Origin: Flavobacterium sp. ACN2
GTDB taxonomy: Bacteria; Bacteroidota; Bacteroidia; Flavobacteriales; Flavobacteriaceae
Length of the DNA: 64,000 bases
Reading direction: 5' to 3'
Assembly: GCF_002303885.1 (NCBI RefSeq)
Contig: NZ_MRCM01000016.1
Span: forward strand, 1 to 64,000
The translations under genes were made by a program, and so were the position numbers. The number at the start of each line of letters is the position of its first letter. The stretch's first letter is position 1. A model generated the notes under the pieces. The model saw nothing but the letters and a program-made list of their open reading frames with translations. It made no database searches and was not told the origin of the DNA. Below, in pieces: positions 24,159 through 33,934 of this stretch.

Positions 24159-26138
24159 ATGTTAGAAGAAAAGAATGATAACCTGCATGAAGCAGACGGA
24201 AAATCTGGAATCGAAATAAATGATTCTGTAGCAAATGATGCAATCGAAACATCAGATTCTGAAACTTTGACCGAAGATTTGGTCTCAGAAACTGAAAATG
24301 AAGTAGAAAAACAAGAAAATGATCATCAAGAAGCATTAGATGTCATTACAAATTCAAATGCTGCTGAAAGTGAAGACGAAACTTTAAAGGATCGTCATGA
24401 CATTCCTATGCAGGATTACAACACTTTCTCACTTGACGCTCTTGTTGATGAACTTAAAAAACTGGTTAATATAGACAAAGTAATGTCTGTAAAAGATCAT
24501 ATTGAAGAAATCAAAAAAGCTTTTTTACTACAGTATCACCATCTTATAGAGGAGAAAAAAGAAGAATTTTTAGCTTCTAATCCAGATCCTAGTGAAGAAT
24601 TTGAATATCACCTTCCTTTAAAATCAAAATTTGACGAATATTATAATGTTTTTAGAGATAAAAGAAATGCTCATTTTAAACATTTACAGACCAATCTAAA
24701 AAGCAATTTAGAGAATCGTCTGGCTATTGTTGAAGAATTAAAGGAATTAATCAATCCGCAAGAAAACATCAAAGACACTCTTAAGCATTTTAATGAATTA
24801 AGAGAAAGATGGAAAAATGCTGGAGCAATTCCAAAAGACAAATACAATCACGTTTGGAACAATTACCATTTTCATGTAGAAAACTTCTACGATTATCTAC
24901 ACTTAGATCGCGAGGCTAGAGATTTAGACTTTAAACATAATTTAGAACTAAAACAAAAGATTATAGCGCGCGTTGAAGAATTGGTAAATGATACCGATGT
25001 AAGTAAATCTTTCCGCGAATTACAGGATTTACACAGAATCTGGAAAGAAGAAATCGGACCAGTTTCTAAAGAGCACCGTGATGCCATCTGGAATCAATTT
25101 AGCGAATTGACTAAAAAAATACACGATAAAAGAGAACTTTTATTTGAAAGCCAAAGAGCAAACGAGCAAAAAAATCTTGAAACTAAAAAAGAAATTATTG
25201 CTAAAATTGAAGCGCTTGGAAGCGAAAAAGTAAATTCTCATTCGCAATGGCTTATTCAGATTCAGAAAGTAGAAGAATTAAGAAACGAGTTTTTTGCTGC
25301 AGGAAAAGTTCCTTCTGAAGTAAATGAAGAAACTTGGGCTACTTTTAAAACTGCTGTTCGAAACTTCAACGCTTTCAAAAATTCTTTCTATAAGGATATC
25401 AAAAAAGACCAAAACGATAATTTAAATAAAAAATTGGCTCTTGTTGCAAAAGCTAAAGAATTACAGGAAAGCACTGATTTCTCAGCTACAACTCCAGTAA
25501 TGAAACAGATTCAGGAAGAATGGAAACAAATTGGCCATGTTCCTAAAAAATATTCCGATAAAATCTGGAAAGAATTTAAGGATGCCTGCAACCATTATTT
25601 TGATAAATTAAAAGAGCATAAATCGGAAGAAAACAGTGAAGAAGTTGCTGCTTTTGACAACAAAAAAGCATACTTAGACACTTTAAGATCTTTCCAATTA
25701 ACTGGAGATCACAAAACAGATTTGGATGCCATAAAAGCACATATTGAAACTTGGAAAGGATTTGGTAAAGTTCCTTTCTCTAGAAGGCATATCGAAGGGA
25801 AGTTCAATAAAATCTTAGATGCTCTTTTTGAGAAACTAAGCTTAAGCAAAAAAGAATCTGAAATGATGCGTTTTGCAAACCGAATTGATTCTTTATCTGA
25901 CAGCAATGATACGCGTAAATTAGACAATGAAAAAATCTTTATTATGCGTAAAATTGAAGAAGTTCAAAATGAAATCTTCCAGTTAGAAAACAACATTCAG
26001 TTCTTTACCAATACTAAAAATGCTAAAAAAGAGAATTCAATAGTTACAGAGGTTCGTAAAAACATTGCCATTCACAAAGAAAGCCTTGAAGTTTGGAAAG
26101 ATAAATTGAAACAATTAAGAAACTTGGGACAAGAATAA
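24159..26138 (+). CDS. DUF349 repeat protein, 659 aa
   Basis: After an acidic low-complexity N-terminus (about 90 residues, rich in Glu, Asp and Asn) the protein carries about six DUF349 repeats, each with a W at the centre (LRERWKNAGAIPKDKYNHVW, LHRIWKEEIGPVSKEHRDAIW, IQEEWKQIGHVPKKYSDKIW, and others). The family is predicted to be coiled-coil or helical and has no established enzymatic role. The C-terminal 80 residues are a coiled coil. I prefer the start at 24159 (MLEEKND) to one at 24126 because the promoter lies just upstream of that. Confidence 0.85.
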   Translation: MLEEKNDNLHEADGKSGIEINDSVANDAIETSDSETLTEDLVSETENEVEKQENDHQEALDVITNSNAAESEDETLKDRHDIPMQDYNTFSLDALVDELKKLVNIDKVMSVKDHIEEIKKAFLLQYHHLIEEKKEEFLASNPDPSEEFEYHLPLKSKFDEYYNVFRDKRNAHFKHLQTNLKSNLENRLAIVEELKELINPQENIKDTLKHFNELRERWKNAGAIPKDKYNHVWNNYHFHVENFYDYLHLDREARDLDFKHNLELKQKIIARVEELVNDTDVSKSFRELQDLHRIWKEEIGPVSKEHRDAIWNQFSELTKKIHDKRELLFESQRANEQKNLETKKEIIAKIEALGSEKVNSHSQWLIQIQKVEELRNEFFAAGKVPSEVNEETWATFKTAVRNFNAFKNSFYKDIKKDQNDNLNKKLALVAKAKELQESTDFSATTPVMKQIQEEWKQIGHVPKKYSDKIWKEFKDACNHYFDKLKEHKSEENSEEVAAFDNKKAYLDTLRSFQLTGDHKTDLDAIKAHIETWKGFGKVPFSRRHIEGKFNKILDALFEKLSLSKKESEMMRFANRIDSLSDSNDTRKLDNEKIFIMRKIEEVQNEIFQLENNIQFFTNTKNAKKENSIVTEVRKNIAIHKESLEVWKDKLKQLRNLGQE

Positions 26139-26157
26139 ATACTTGAAATTCCAATTT

Positions 26158-26208
26158 TTTAAATTCCAAATTCCAATTGGCAACGCTTAATTGGAATTTG
26201 GAATTTTA
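26158..26208. repeat. 18-bp inverted repeat of the AAATTCCAA type
   Basis: AAATTCCAAATTCCAATT is followed after 10 nt by its perfect inverse. The 421-bp gap (26139-26559) also holds a terminator, a double AAACTTTG palindrome (around 26300-26340), a CCCGATA..TATCGGG palindrome (26380-26400) and the osmC promoter, but no further gene. Confidence 0.6.
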
Positions 26209-26223
26209 TTTTCTTTATAATTT

Positions 26224-26260
26224 AAAAGATGCAATGATACTCATTGCATCTTTTTTTTTA
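26224..26260 (+). terminator. terminator after the DUF349 gene
   Basis: AAAGATGCAATG and CATTGCATCTTT form the stem with a 5-nt loop and a T-run of nine. Confidence 0.8.
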
Positions 26261-26486
26261 AACCACAAAGTTCGCAAAATGCTGTTTTAATTATGATACA
26301 AAACTTTGTCAAAGTTTTAAACTTTGACAAAGTTTACAAAACCTCGAACAAACTTAAAACTTTGCGTGATTTGCGTTCCCGATAACTATCGGGATTGCGC
26401 ATTTACGGTTAAAAATCACTCCAGCCTAAAACCCAAAACTTAACAATACAATTAAATTTCATAAAACTATTCTGCAAAATATTGAT

Positions 26487-26494
26487 TATATTTG
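26487..26494 (+). promoter_or_regulatory. -7 promoter element of osmC-like gene
   Basis: TATATTTG matches TAnnTTTG. The -33 box is weak. The gene also has the clearest Shine-Dalgarno of the window (AAGGAGAAT just before the ATG), which is unusual for this phylum. Confidence 0.5.
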
Positions 26495-26559
26495 AGTTAC
26501 CACTATTAACTGGCAATCAAACAAATAACATTTAATACTAATTTTTAAATAAGGAGAAT

Positions 26560-26979
26560 ATGAAATTTACAAGAAAAGCACACGCCAACTGGCAAGGAAC
26601 CGGTATGGAAGGAAAAGGAACAATAAGCACGCAAAGCACCACTTTAGATAATGCACAACTATCTTTTAAAACAAGATTTGCTGATGGCGTTGGTACAAAT
26701 CCAGAAGAATTGGTTGCAGCAGCGCATTCGGGCTGTTTTACCATGCAATTAAGTTTTTTATTGAACGAAGCAGGCTTTACAGCCGATGATTTAACCACAG
26801 AAGCGACAGTAACTTTTGAAGACGGATCTATCACTTTAATTCATTTAGATTTAAAAGGAAAAGTTCCTTCAATCTCTGCAGAAGAGTTTGCATCAACGGC
26901 AGCCAAAGCAAAAGAAATCTGTCCGATTTCAAAACTATTAAATACCACCATTACTTTATCCGCTGAATTAATCAGCTAA
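26560..26979 (+). CDS. OsmC-family peroxiredoxin-like protein, 139 aa
   Basis: OsmC/Ohr proteins reduce organic hydroperoxides with two cysteines. Here the two are Cys65 region (AAHSGCFTMQLSFLL) and the Cys in KEICPISKLL near the C-terminus, and the DGVGTNPEELVAAAHSGC block is diagnostic. The length is typical. Preceded by a true Shine-Dalgarno, suggesting strong translation. Convergent with the TPR gene, with a shared terminator between them. Which substrate class it serves (OsmC or Ohr) is not clear from sequence; the motif order favours OsmC. Confidence 0.9.
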   Translation: MKFTRKAHANWQGTGMEGKGTISTQSTTLDNAQLSFKTRFADGVGTNPEELVAAAHSGCFTMQLSFLLNEAGFTADDLTTEATVTFEDGSITLIHLDLKGKVPSISAEEFASTAAKAKEICPISKLLNTTITLSAELIS

Positions 26980-26985
26980 AAGCAT

Positions 26986-27026
26986 AAAAAAAAAACCATT
27001 CACTGCGGTGAATGGTTTTTTTTTAT
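26986..27026. terminator. bidirectional terminator between osmC and TPR genes
   Basis: ACCATTCAC and GTGAATGGT pair around a TGCG loop, flanked by A- and T-runs. Confidence 0.85.
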
Positions 27027-27042
27027 TTTAAAAAGCTTGTAA

Positions 27043-28311
27043 TTACATTTTTGCTTTCAAAGCTTTAGCTTCTGCAGTCATTTCAAGAGCGTTGTAAACT
27101 CCTAATAATGTTTTAGAAACATCCTCGTTTTTAGGATCTAATTCGTTAGCTTTTTTAAGGTAAGGAATAACTCCTTTGAAAACAGCTTCTCTTTGTGCTT
27201 TTAAAACATCGTAACGTTTCATGTCTTTAGCAGAAGTACCTAATTTATTCATCTCGTCGATGATTGGTTTTTCAGCTTCTAATTTTAAAGCAGCAAGATT
27301 TAAGTAAGCATTTGTATACTCAGGGTTGATTTCAATTGCTTTTAAGTAATATTTCTCTGCGTCAGCATTGTTTTTAGCTCCAGAGCTAATTACTCCTAAA
27401 TTGAATACTAAATCAGCATTTTTTGGGTCTTTTTCTAAAGCTTCACCAACTAATTTTTTGTATGTCTCGTAATCTTTGCTTTCTAAGTATAAATTCGCTT
27501 CAGTTAGAATTAAAGAAGAATCTTCTGGGTTTGCTTTTCTAGCATCAGAGATTGCTTTTTTAGCATCTTCAGTACGTCCTTTTTGAACCAAAATTAAAGC
27601 TAAGTTTTTGTAGATTTCACCTCTTTTAGAAGGAATAGCTTCGGTTTTAGGTTTTTCGTGAGTTCCTAATTTAACTGCTAAATCTCTTTCTTTAGCATTA
27701 GCAAAGTTATCTTCGCTTCCGTTAGCTTTGTTTACAGCTAAGTATAAAGTTCCTTTTCCAGAAAAGTTTAATTTTTTCAACTCTTCATACATTGGCAAAG
27801 CAAGATCGTAATCTTGTGAATTTACAGCTGTAGAAGCCGCATAATACAAGTTGATTGTATCTTTCTTGTCTAACTCGTATGCCTCAAACAATTTTTTTGC
27901 ACCTTCAGCATGTTTGTTTACTTGCGTGTCAGCAATTGCAGAATTAATTAATAATCCTTTAATGTTAGTAATTGACGCTGCTGCTTGTGTAGAATATTTT
28001 TGTTTTCCTGAAGCTTTTTCTACATCAATTAATTTCTTGTAGCTGTCTGCTGCTGCTAATAAGTTTTTACCTTCTTCAACCTTTTTGTTTGCAAGGTCAA
28101 GAAAAGCATTTCCTTGAACGAAATAGTATTGTGCCTGTTCTGTATCTTTAGCATTTGCAATTAAGTTCTCTGCATCTTTCAATTGAGCAAGAGCACCTTG
28201 TGCATCTCCGCCTTTTAATGCCTTTTCAGCATTCTTAATTTGATCTTTCTGAGCAAACGTAGCTACAGAGATCAGTAATGCTGATGCAAGTATTACATAT
28301 TTACTTTTCAT
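27043..28311 (-). CDS. periplasmic tetratricopeptide repeat protein, 422 aa
   Basis: A signal peptide (MKSKYVILASALLISVATFAQ) leads into a helical repeat protein. TPR-like units are clearest at residues about 240-360, for example NADLVFNLGVISSGAKNNADAEKYYLKAIEINPE. Lys- and Ala-rich overall. Secreted TPR proteins in Bacteroidota often sit in envelope complexes, but no partner is visible here. It ends 39 bp before gyrA's end; both are on the minus strand, gyrA first. Confidence 0.85.
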   Translation of the reverse strand: MKSKYVILASALLISVATFAQKDQIKNAEKALKGGDAQGALAQLKDAENLIANAKDTEQAQYYFVQGNAFLDLANKKVEEGKNLLAAADSYKKLIDVEKASGKQKYSTQAAASITNIKGLLINSAIADTQVNKHAEGAKKLFEAYELDKKDTINLYYAASTAVNSQDYDLALPMYEELKKLNFSGKGTLYLAVNKANGSEDNFANAKERDLAVKLGTHEKPKTEAIPSKRGEIYKNLALILVQKGRTEDAKKAISDARKANPEDSSLILTEANLYLESKDYETYKKLVGEALEKDPKNADLVFNLGVISSGAKNNADAEKYYLKAIEINPEYTNAYLNLAALKLEAEKPIIDEMNKLGTSAKDMKRYDVLKAQREAVFKGVIPYLKKANELDPKNEDVSKTLLGVYNALEMTAEAKALKAKM

Positions 28312-28350
28312 AATGGTATTATTTGTTTGTATTTAATTTTCTGTTTTTAC

Positions 28351-30990
28351 TTATTCTTCAGACTCTTCGTCTTCTGCTTCAGCATCGTCTTCCTCTTCTA
28401 CTTCATCATCAGAGTCGTCTTCCTCTTCTACAGATCCGTCATCTTCTAGAACCTCCAAATCTGGTTTAACTCTCTCAATTGCACCGATTACATTTCCATC
28501 TTCATCCAATTCTACTTCTTCGGCATCATCTTTCATTACAGTTGTTACAGCAGCGATAGAATCTTTTCCTTTAAGATTAATCAATCGAACACCTTGAGTT
28601 GCACGTCCCATAACACGTAAATCTTCGATTGCCATTCTAATCGTTAATCCAGATTTATTAATAATCATTAAGTCATCTGCATCAGTAACAGCGTTGATCG
28701 AGATCAATTTACCTGTTTTATCCGTGATATTAAGTGTTTTAACCCCTTTACCTCCACGGTTTGTAATTCTGTACACGTCTTCTCCGTCGTCGTCAACCAA
28801 TTTAGTACGTTTTCCGTATCCGTTCTCCGTTACAACTAAGATTTGAGATGTAGAAATATCGTTTTTATCTACAGTAACCATTCCGATTACCTCGTCAGTT
28901 TCATCTTTTAAGGTAATTCCACGAACTCCAGAGGCTGTTCTTCCCATCGGACGTGTTTTAGTTTCCTCAAAACGAACTAATTTACCAGATTTAACCGCTA
29001 AGATAATTTGGCTTTCTCCGTTTGTCAACTGAGCTCCAATTAACTCATCTCCTTCTTTAATTGTAATGGCAGCAACTCCATTTGCTCTTGGTTTAGAATA
29101 TTTCTCTAAAGAAGTTTTCTTTACCTGACCTTGTTTGGTAACCATTACAAGATTATGCGTATTGATATAATCTTTGTCTTTTAAATCTTGTGTACAAATG
29201 AAAGCTTTTACTTTATCATCACTTTCAATGTTTACCAAGTTCTGAATTGCTCTACCTTTTGCTGTTTTACTTCCTTCTGGAATTTCATAAACACGCATCC
29301 AGAAACATTTTCCTTTTTGGGTAAAGAACATCATATATTGGTGGTTTGTTGCCACAAACATGTGCTCTAAGAAATCTTGATCTCTTGTTCCAGCACTTTT
29401 CTGCCCAACTCCACCTCTATTTTGCGTTTTGTATTCTGTAAGGTTTGTACGTTTGATGTAACCTGCGTGTGAAATTGTAATAACCACATTTTCGTCAGCA
29501 ATCAAATCTTCAATACTCACATCTCCTCCAGAATATTCAATTTGAGATCGTCTTTCGTCACCGTATTTATCACGAATTTCTGTAAGCTCTTCTTTAATCA
29601 AATCTGTTCTCAAATTAACATCTGCCAATAAAGCTTTCAAATGCTCAATTAACTTCATTAATTCTTCAAACTCAGCTCTTAATTTATCTTGCTCCAGACC
29701 TGTTAACTGACGTAAACGCATCTCAACAATAGCACGAGCTTGAATATCTGATAATTTAAATCTTTCGATTAATTTTTCTCTAGCTTCATCTGTATTTTTA
29801 GATCCTCTAATTAACGCAATTACCTCGTCGATATTGTCAGAAGCAATAATTAACCCTTCTAAGATATGAGCTCTCTCTTCTGCCTTACGTAATTCAAACT
29901 GTGTTCTTCTAACTACAACTTCGTGGCGGTGCTCAATAAAATAATGAATCATATCTTTCAGATTCAACATTTGCGGACGGCCTTTTACTAATGCAATATT
30001 ATTTACACTAAAAGAAGATTGTAATGACGTATACTTGTATAAGGTATTTAAAACCACGTTTGGTGTAGCATCTCGTTTCAAGATATAAACGATACGCATA
30101 CCATTTCTATCCGACTCGTCACGAATATTGGCAATACCTTCGATTTTTTTATCGTTAACCAAATCAGCCGTACGTTTGATCATTTCGGCTTTGTTAACCT
30201 GATATGGAATTTCAGTAACAATGATGCACTCTCTTCCATCCACTTCTTCAAAACCAACTTTAGCACGCATTACAATACGTCCTCTACCCGTTTTAAAAGC
30301 TTCACGAACGCCTTCATAACCATATATTACACCTCCCGTTGGAAAATCAGGAGCTTTAATATGTGTCATTAATTCGTCAACCTCAATATCATTATTATCT
30401 AAGTATGCTAAAGTACCATTGATAACCTCTGTTAAATTGTGTGGTGGCATATTAGTCGCCATACCAACCGCAATACCAGTTGCTCCATTTACTAATAAAG
30501 TAGGAACTCGTGTAGGCATTACTTTTGGCTCATATAAAGTATCGTCAAAGTTCAGCTGAAAATCAACTGTTTCCTTTTCGATATCTGCCATAATATCTTC
30601 TGAGATTTTACGCATTCTGGCCTCAGTATAACGCATTGCTGCAGGACTGTCTCCATCGACAGAACCAAAGTTACCCTGACCATCAACTAATAAATAACGC
30701 ATGCTCCATTCCTGAGCCATACGCACCATTGCATCATATACAGAAGTATCTCCGTGCGGGTGGTACTTACCCAGAACCTCCCCTACAATTCTCGCAGACT
30801 TTTTGTGGGCAGATCTTGATGTTACACCTAAATCATACATTCCGTAAAGAACTCTTCGATGCACTGGTTTCAAGCCATCTCTAACATCAGGAAGCGCTCT
30901 CGATACAATTACTGACATCGAATAATCGATGTAAGCTGATTTCATTTCATCTTCAATGTTAATAGGAATTAACTTTTCTCCTTCAGACAT
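28351..30990 (-). CDS. gyrA: DNA gyrase subunit A
   Basis: GyrA is the DNA-cleaving subunit of gyrase. The catalytic Tyr is Tyr121 (AAMRYTEARM). The quinolone-determining region reads HPHGDTSVYDAM with Thr82 and Asp86 (E. coli Ser83 and Asp87); Thr is the usual residue in Flavobacterium, so I see no resistance substitution. The GyrA box in the C-terminal domain appears as QNRGGVG. A long acidic tail (mostly Asp and Glu, about residues 850-879) ends the protein. Length 879 is standard for the genus. It is monocistronic or leads to the TPR gene 39 bp downstream. Confidence 0.97.
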   Translation of the reverse strand: MSEGEKLIPINIEDEMKSAYIDYSMSVIVSRALPDVRDGLKPVHRRVLYGMYDLGVTSRSAHKKSARIVGEVLGKYHPHGDTSVYDAMVRMAQEWSMRYLLVDGQGNFGSVDGDSPAAMRYTEARMRKISEDIMADIEKETVDFQLNFDDTLYEPKVMPTRVPTLLVNGATGIAVGMATNMPPHNLTEVINGTLAYLDNNDIEVDELMTHIKAPDFPTGGVIYGYEGVREAFKTGRGRIVMRAKVGFEEVDGRECIIVTEIPYQVNKAEMIKRTADLVNDKKIEGIANIRDESDRNGMRIVYILKRDATPNVVLNTLYKYTSLQSSFSVNNIALVKGRPQMLNLKDMIHYFIEHRHEVVVRRTQFELRKAEERAHILEGLIIASDNIDEVIALIRGSKNTDEAREKLIERFKLSDIQARAIVEMRLRQLTGLEQDKLRAEFEELMKLIEHLKALLADVNLRTDLIKEELTEIRDKYGDERRSQIEYSGGDVSIEDLIADENVVITISHAGYIKRTNLTEYKTQNRGGVGQKSAGTRDQDFLEHMFVATNHQYMMFFTQKGKCFWMRVYEIPEGSKTAKGRAIQNLVNIESDDKVKAFICTQDLKDKDYINTHNLVMVTKQGQVKKTSLEKYSKPRANGVAAITIKEGDELIGAQLTNGESQIILAVKSGKLVRFEETKTRPMGRTASGVRGITLKDETDEVIGMVTVDKNDISTSQILVVTENGYGKRTKLVDDDGEDVYRITNRGGKGVKTLNITDKTGKLISINAVTDADDLMIINKSGLTIRMAIEDLRVMGRATQGVRLINLKGKDSIAAVTTVMKDDAEEVELDEDGNVIGAIERVKPDLEVLEDDGSVEEEDDSDDEVEEEDDAEAEDEESEE

Positions 30991-31197
30991 AAGTTGTTAT
31001 GTTTTAATAATTACATTAGTTTCAAAGCGTGCCAAGATACGTTTTTTTAAAATTTTTTCAGCTATTTCCTTACACTTATTTAAATGATTTATTAACAACT
31101 TTATTTCGGCTTTTAGTTAATAAATTAAGCGTTTTTTAACTCTTTTATTCTCTTTTTTTTCGTCTATTAGCTGACAGTAGTTCTTGAAGGTACGGTT

Positions 31198-31229
31198 TTT
31201 GTTTTTAAAACAGTAATTCACTAAATTTA
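31198..31229 (+). promoter_or_regulatory. candidate clpC promoter
   Basis: TTTG at 31198-31201 and TAAATTTA at 31222-31229 are 20 nt apart; the last base of the -7 box differs from consensus. The clpC ATG is 18 nt further on. Confidence 0.45.
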
Positions 31230-31247
31230 CAATACCAATTATATATT

Positions 31248-33794
31248 ATGGATGATAATTTTTCACCAAGAGTAAAAGATGTAATTACGTACAGTAAGGA
31301 AGAAGCTCTTCGTTTAGGGCACGACTTTATTGGTACAGAACATCTTATGCTAGGTATTTTAAGAGATGGTAACGGAAAAGCTATTCATATACTTAATAAC
31401 CTAGCTGTCGATTTAGATCATTTACGCAGAAAAGTAGAAGTACTTAGCCCTGCCAACTTGAGCGTTGAAGTAAATGCAGAAAAGAAAAACCTTCATCTTA
31501 CCCGACAGGCAGAAAGAGCCCTGAAGACCACTTTTCTTGAAGCAAAAGTATTTCAAAGTTCATCGATAAGCACGGCACATTTGCTGTTATGTATCTTGAG
31601 AAACGAAAACGATCCAACAACCAAGCTATTGAATAAACTAAAAATAGATTATGACGTAGCTAAAGAACAGTATTTAAATATGACTCCAAACGAAGAAGAA
31701 TTCTTAGAAAACTTGCCAAGAAACGAATCATATAATGATGATTCAGGACAAGATGACAGTCTTAAAGAAAGCAGCTTTAATAATCCCGCCAATAAGTCAA
31801 ACAAAAAATCTAAGACTCCGGTTTTAGATAATTTTGGGAGAGATTTAACAGAAATGGCCGAAGAAGGAAAATTAGACCCTGTTGTAGGACGTGAAAAAGA
31901 AATTGAGCGTGTATCGCAAATTTTAAGCCGTAGAAAAAAGAACAATCCGCTTCTTATTGGAGAACCTGGAGTTGGTAAATCTGCTATTGCAGAAGGACTG
32001 GCGCTACGTATTATCCAAAAGAAAGTATCGCGTATCCTTTTCCACAAACGTGTTGTAACTCTTGACCTTGCAAGCTTAGTTGCGGGTACAAAATACAGAG
32101 GACAATTTGAGGAAAGAATGAAAGCCGTAATGAACGAGCTGGAGAAAAACGACGATATTATTCTTTTTATTGACGAAATCCACACTATTGTAGGCGCTGG
32201 TGGAGCAACAGGTTCGCTTGATGCTTCAAACATGTTCAAACCTGCTTTAGCTAGAGGAGAAATTCAATGTATTGGCGCTACTACTCTTGATGAGTACAGA
32301 CAATATATTGAAAAAGATGGTGCTTTAGAAAGACGTTTTCAAAAAGTAATTGTGGAGCCAACTTCTGTTGAAGAAACAATCGCGATTTTGAACAACGTAA
32401 AAGATAAATACGAAGATCACCACAACGTAACTTATACTCCAGAAGCAATCGAGGCTTGTGTTAAGCTAACAAACAGATATATGTCTGAGCGTTTCTTACC
32501 AGACAAAGCGATCGATGCGATGGACGAAGCAGGTTCACGTGTACACATCACTAACATCGATGTTCCAAAACAAATTTTGGATTTAGAACGTCAGTTAGAA
32601 GAAGTTCGCGAAATGAAAAATATGGTTGTTAAAAAGCAAAAATATGAAGAAGCAGCCAAACTTCGCGATGATGAAAAACGTATTGAAAAAGATCTTGCTA
32701 CAGCACAAGAACAATGGGAAGAAGATTCTAAAAACAACAGAATTGAAGTTACAGAAGATAATGTAGCCGATGTTGTTTCGATGATGACTGGAATTCCTGT
32801 TAACAGAATTGCACAAACAGAAAGCAACAAATTGGCTCAATTGCCTGAATTGATTCAAAATAAAGTAATTGGTCAAAATGAAGCTGTTTTAAAAATCGCT
32901 CGTTCTATTCAACGTAACAGAGCTGGACTTAAAGATCCGAACAAACCAATTGGTTCATTCATTTTCTTAGGTCAGACTGGTGTTGGTAAAACACAGTTGG
33001 CTAAAGTATTAGCAAAAGAATTATTTGATTCTGAAGATGCTTTGGTTCGTATTGATATGAGTGAATACATGGAGAAATTTGCGATTTCTCGTTTAGTTGG
33101 AGCGCCTCCAGGATACGTAGGATACGAAGAAGGTGGTCAATTGACTGAGAAAGTTCGTAGAAAACCATACTGTGTGGTTCTTTTAGATGAGATCGAAAAA
33201 GCGCACCCAGATGTATTCAACATGATGCTTCAAGTTTTAGATGACGGATATTTAACAGATAGTTTAGGTCGTAAAATTGACTTTAAAAACACTATCATTA
33301 TCATGACTTCTAACGTTGGTGCTCGTCAGTTGAAAGATTTCGGACAAGGTGTTGGATTTGGTACAGCTGCAAGAACAGCTCAGGCCGATGAAAACTCAAA
33401 AAGCATTATCGAAAACGCTTTGAAGAAAACTTTTGCTCCTGAGTTCTTAAACAGAATTGATGATGTAATTGTATTTAATGCATTAGAAAAAGCTGATATT
33501 GATTTGATTATCGAAATCGAATTGAAAAAACTGTATTCTCGCATTGCAGAGTTAGGCTACAAATTAAGCTTAACTGATAAAGCAAAAGCGTTTATCGCAG
33601 AAAAAGGTTTTGATAAGCAATTTGGAGCAAGACCGCTAAAAAGAGCCATTCAGAAATACGTTGAAGATTTATTGGCTGAAGAAATCATTACTTCTAAAAT
33701 ACATTCTGGTGATGAAATTATGATGGACTTAAAAGAAGATTCTCAAGAATTATCCGTTGAGATTCATAAAGCCGAAGAGCCAACGAATCAATAA
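31248..33794 (+). CDS. clpC: ATP-dependent Clp protease ATP-binding subunit ClpC
   Basis: A Hsp100 unfoldase that feeds proteins to ClpP. Order: Clp_N repeats (about 1-145), an acidic linker, first AAA+ domain with Walker A GEPGVGKS at 238-245 and FIDEIHT, a UVR-type middle region (KKQKYEEAAKLRDDEKRIEKD), second AAA+ domain with GQTGVGKT at 575-582 and LLDEIEKAHP. The UVR-type middle and short Clp_N domain mark it as ClpC rather than ClpB. Divergent from gyrA, which starts 258 bp away. Confidence 0.95.
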   Translation: MDDNFSPRVKDVITYSKEEALRLGHDFIGTEHLMLGILRDGNGKAIHILNNLAVDLDHLRRKVEVLSPANLSVEVNAEKKNLHLTRQAERALKTTFLEAKVFQSSSISTAHLLLCILRNENDPTTKLLNKLKIDYDVAKEQYLNMTPNEEEFLENLPRNESYNDDSGQDDSLKESSFNNPANKSNKKSKTPVLDNFGRDLTEMAEEGKLDPVVGREKEIERVSQILSRRKKNNPLLIGEPGVGKSAIAEGLALRIIQKKVSRILFHKRVVTLDLASLVAGTKYRGQFEERMKAVMNELEKNDDIILFIDEIHTIVGAGGATGSLDASNMFKPALARGEIQCIGATTLDEYRQYIEKDGALERRFQKVIVEPTSVEETIAILNNVKDKYEDHHNVTYTPEAIEACVKLTNRYMSERFLPDKAIDAMDEAGSRVHITNIDVPKQILDLERQLEEVREMKNMVVKKQKYEEAAKLRDDEKRIEKDLATAQEQWEEDSKNNRIEVTEDNVADVVSMMTGIPVNRIAQTESNKLAQLPELIQNKVIGQNEAVLKIARSIQRNRAGLKDPNKPIGSFIFLGQTGVGKTQLAKVLAKELFDSEDALVRIDMSEYMEKFAISRLVGAPPGYVGYEEGGQLTEKVRRKPYCVVLLDEIEKAHPDVFNMMLQVLDDGYLTDSLGRKIDFKNTIIIMTSNVGARQLKDFGQGVGFGTAARTAQADENSKSIIENALKKTFAPEFLNRIDDVIVFNALEKADIDLIIEIELKKLYSRIAELGYKLSLTDKAKAFIAEKGFDKQFGARPLKRAIQKYVEDLLAEEIITSKIHSGDEIMMDLKEDSQELSVEIHKAEEPTNQ

Positions 33795-33822
33795 ATTAGT
33801 CAAAATTTATAACATTCATAAT

Positions 33823-33862
33823 ATGCCCGTTACGTTTTCATAACATAACGGGTATTTTTTTT
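33823..33862 (+). terminator. terminator after clpC
   Basis: ATGCCCGTTA and TAACGGGTAT pair with one G-U, loop of 13 nt, then a T-run. Confidence 0.75.
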
Positions 33863-33934
33863 ATCAAAAATCACTATCTTTAGTAAAAGCAAATAGCTAT
33901 TTTTGAATTTAAATTCTATAATAAAAAACAAAAT

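Noticed and set aside
28351..30990. Quinolone-resistance substitution in GyrA (Thr82)
   Set aside because: Thr at this position is the ordinary residue in Flavobacterium; Asp86 is unchanged.
31649..32239. Frame of 196 codons antisense to clpC
   Set aside because: Shadow of clpC coding sequence with no independent support.
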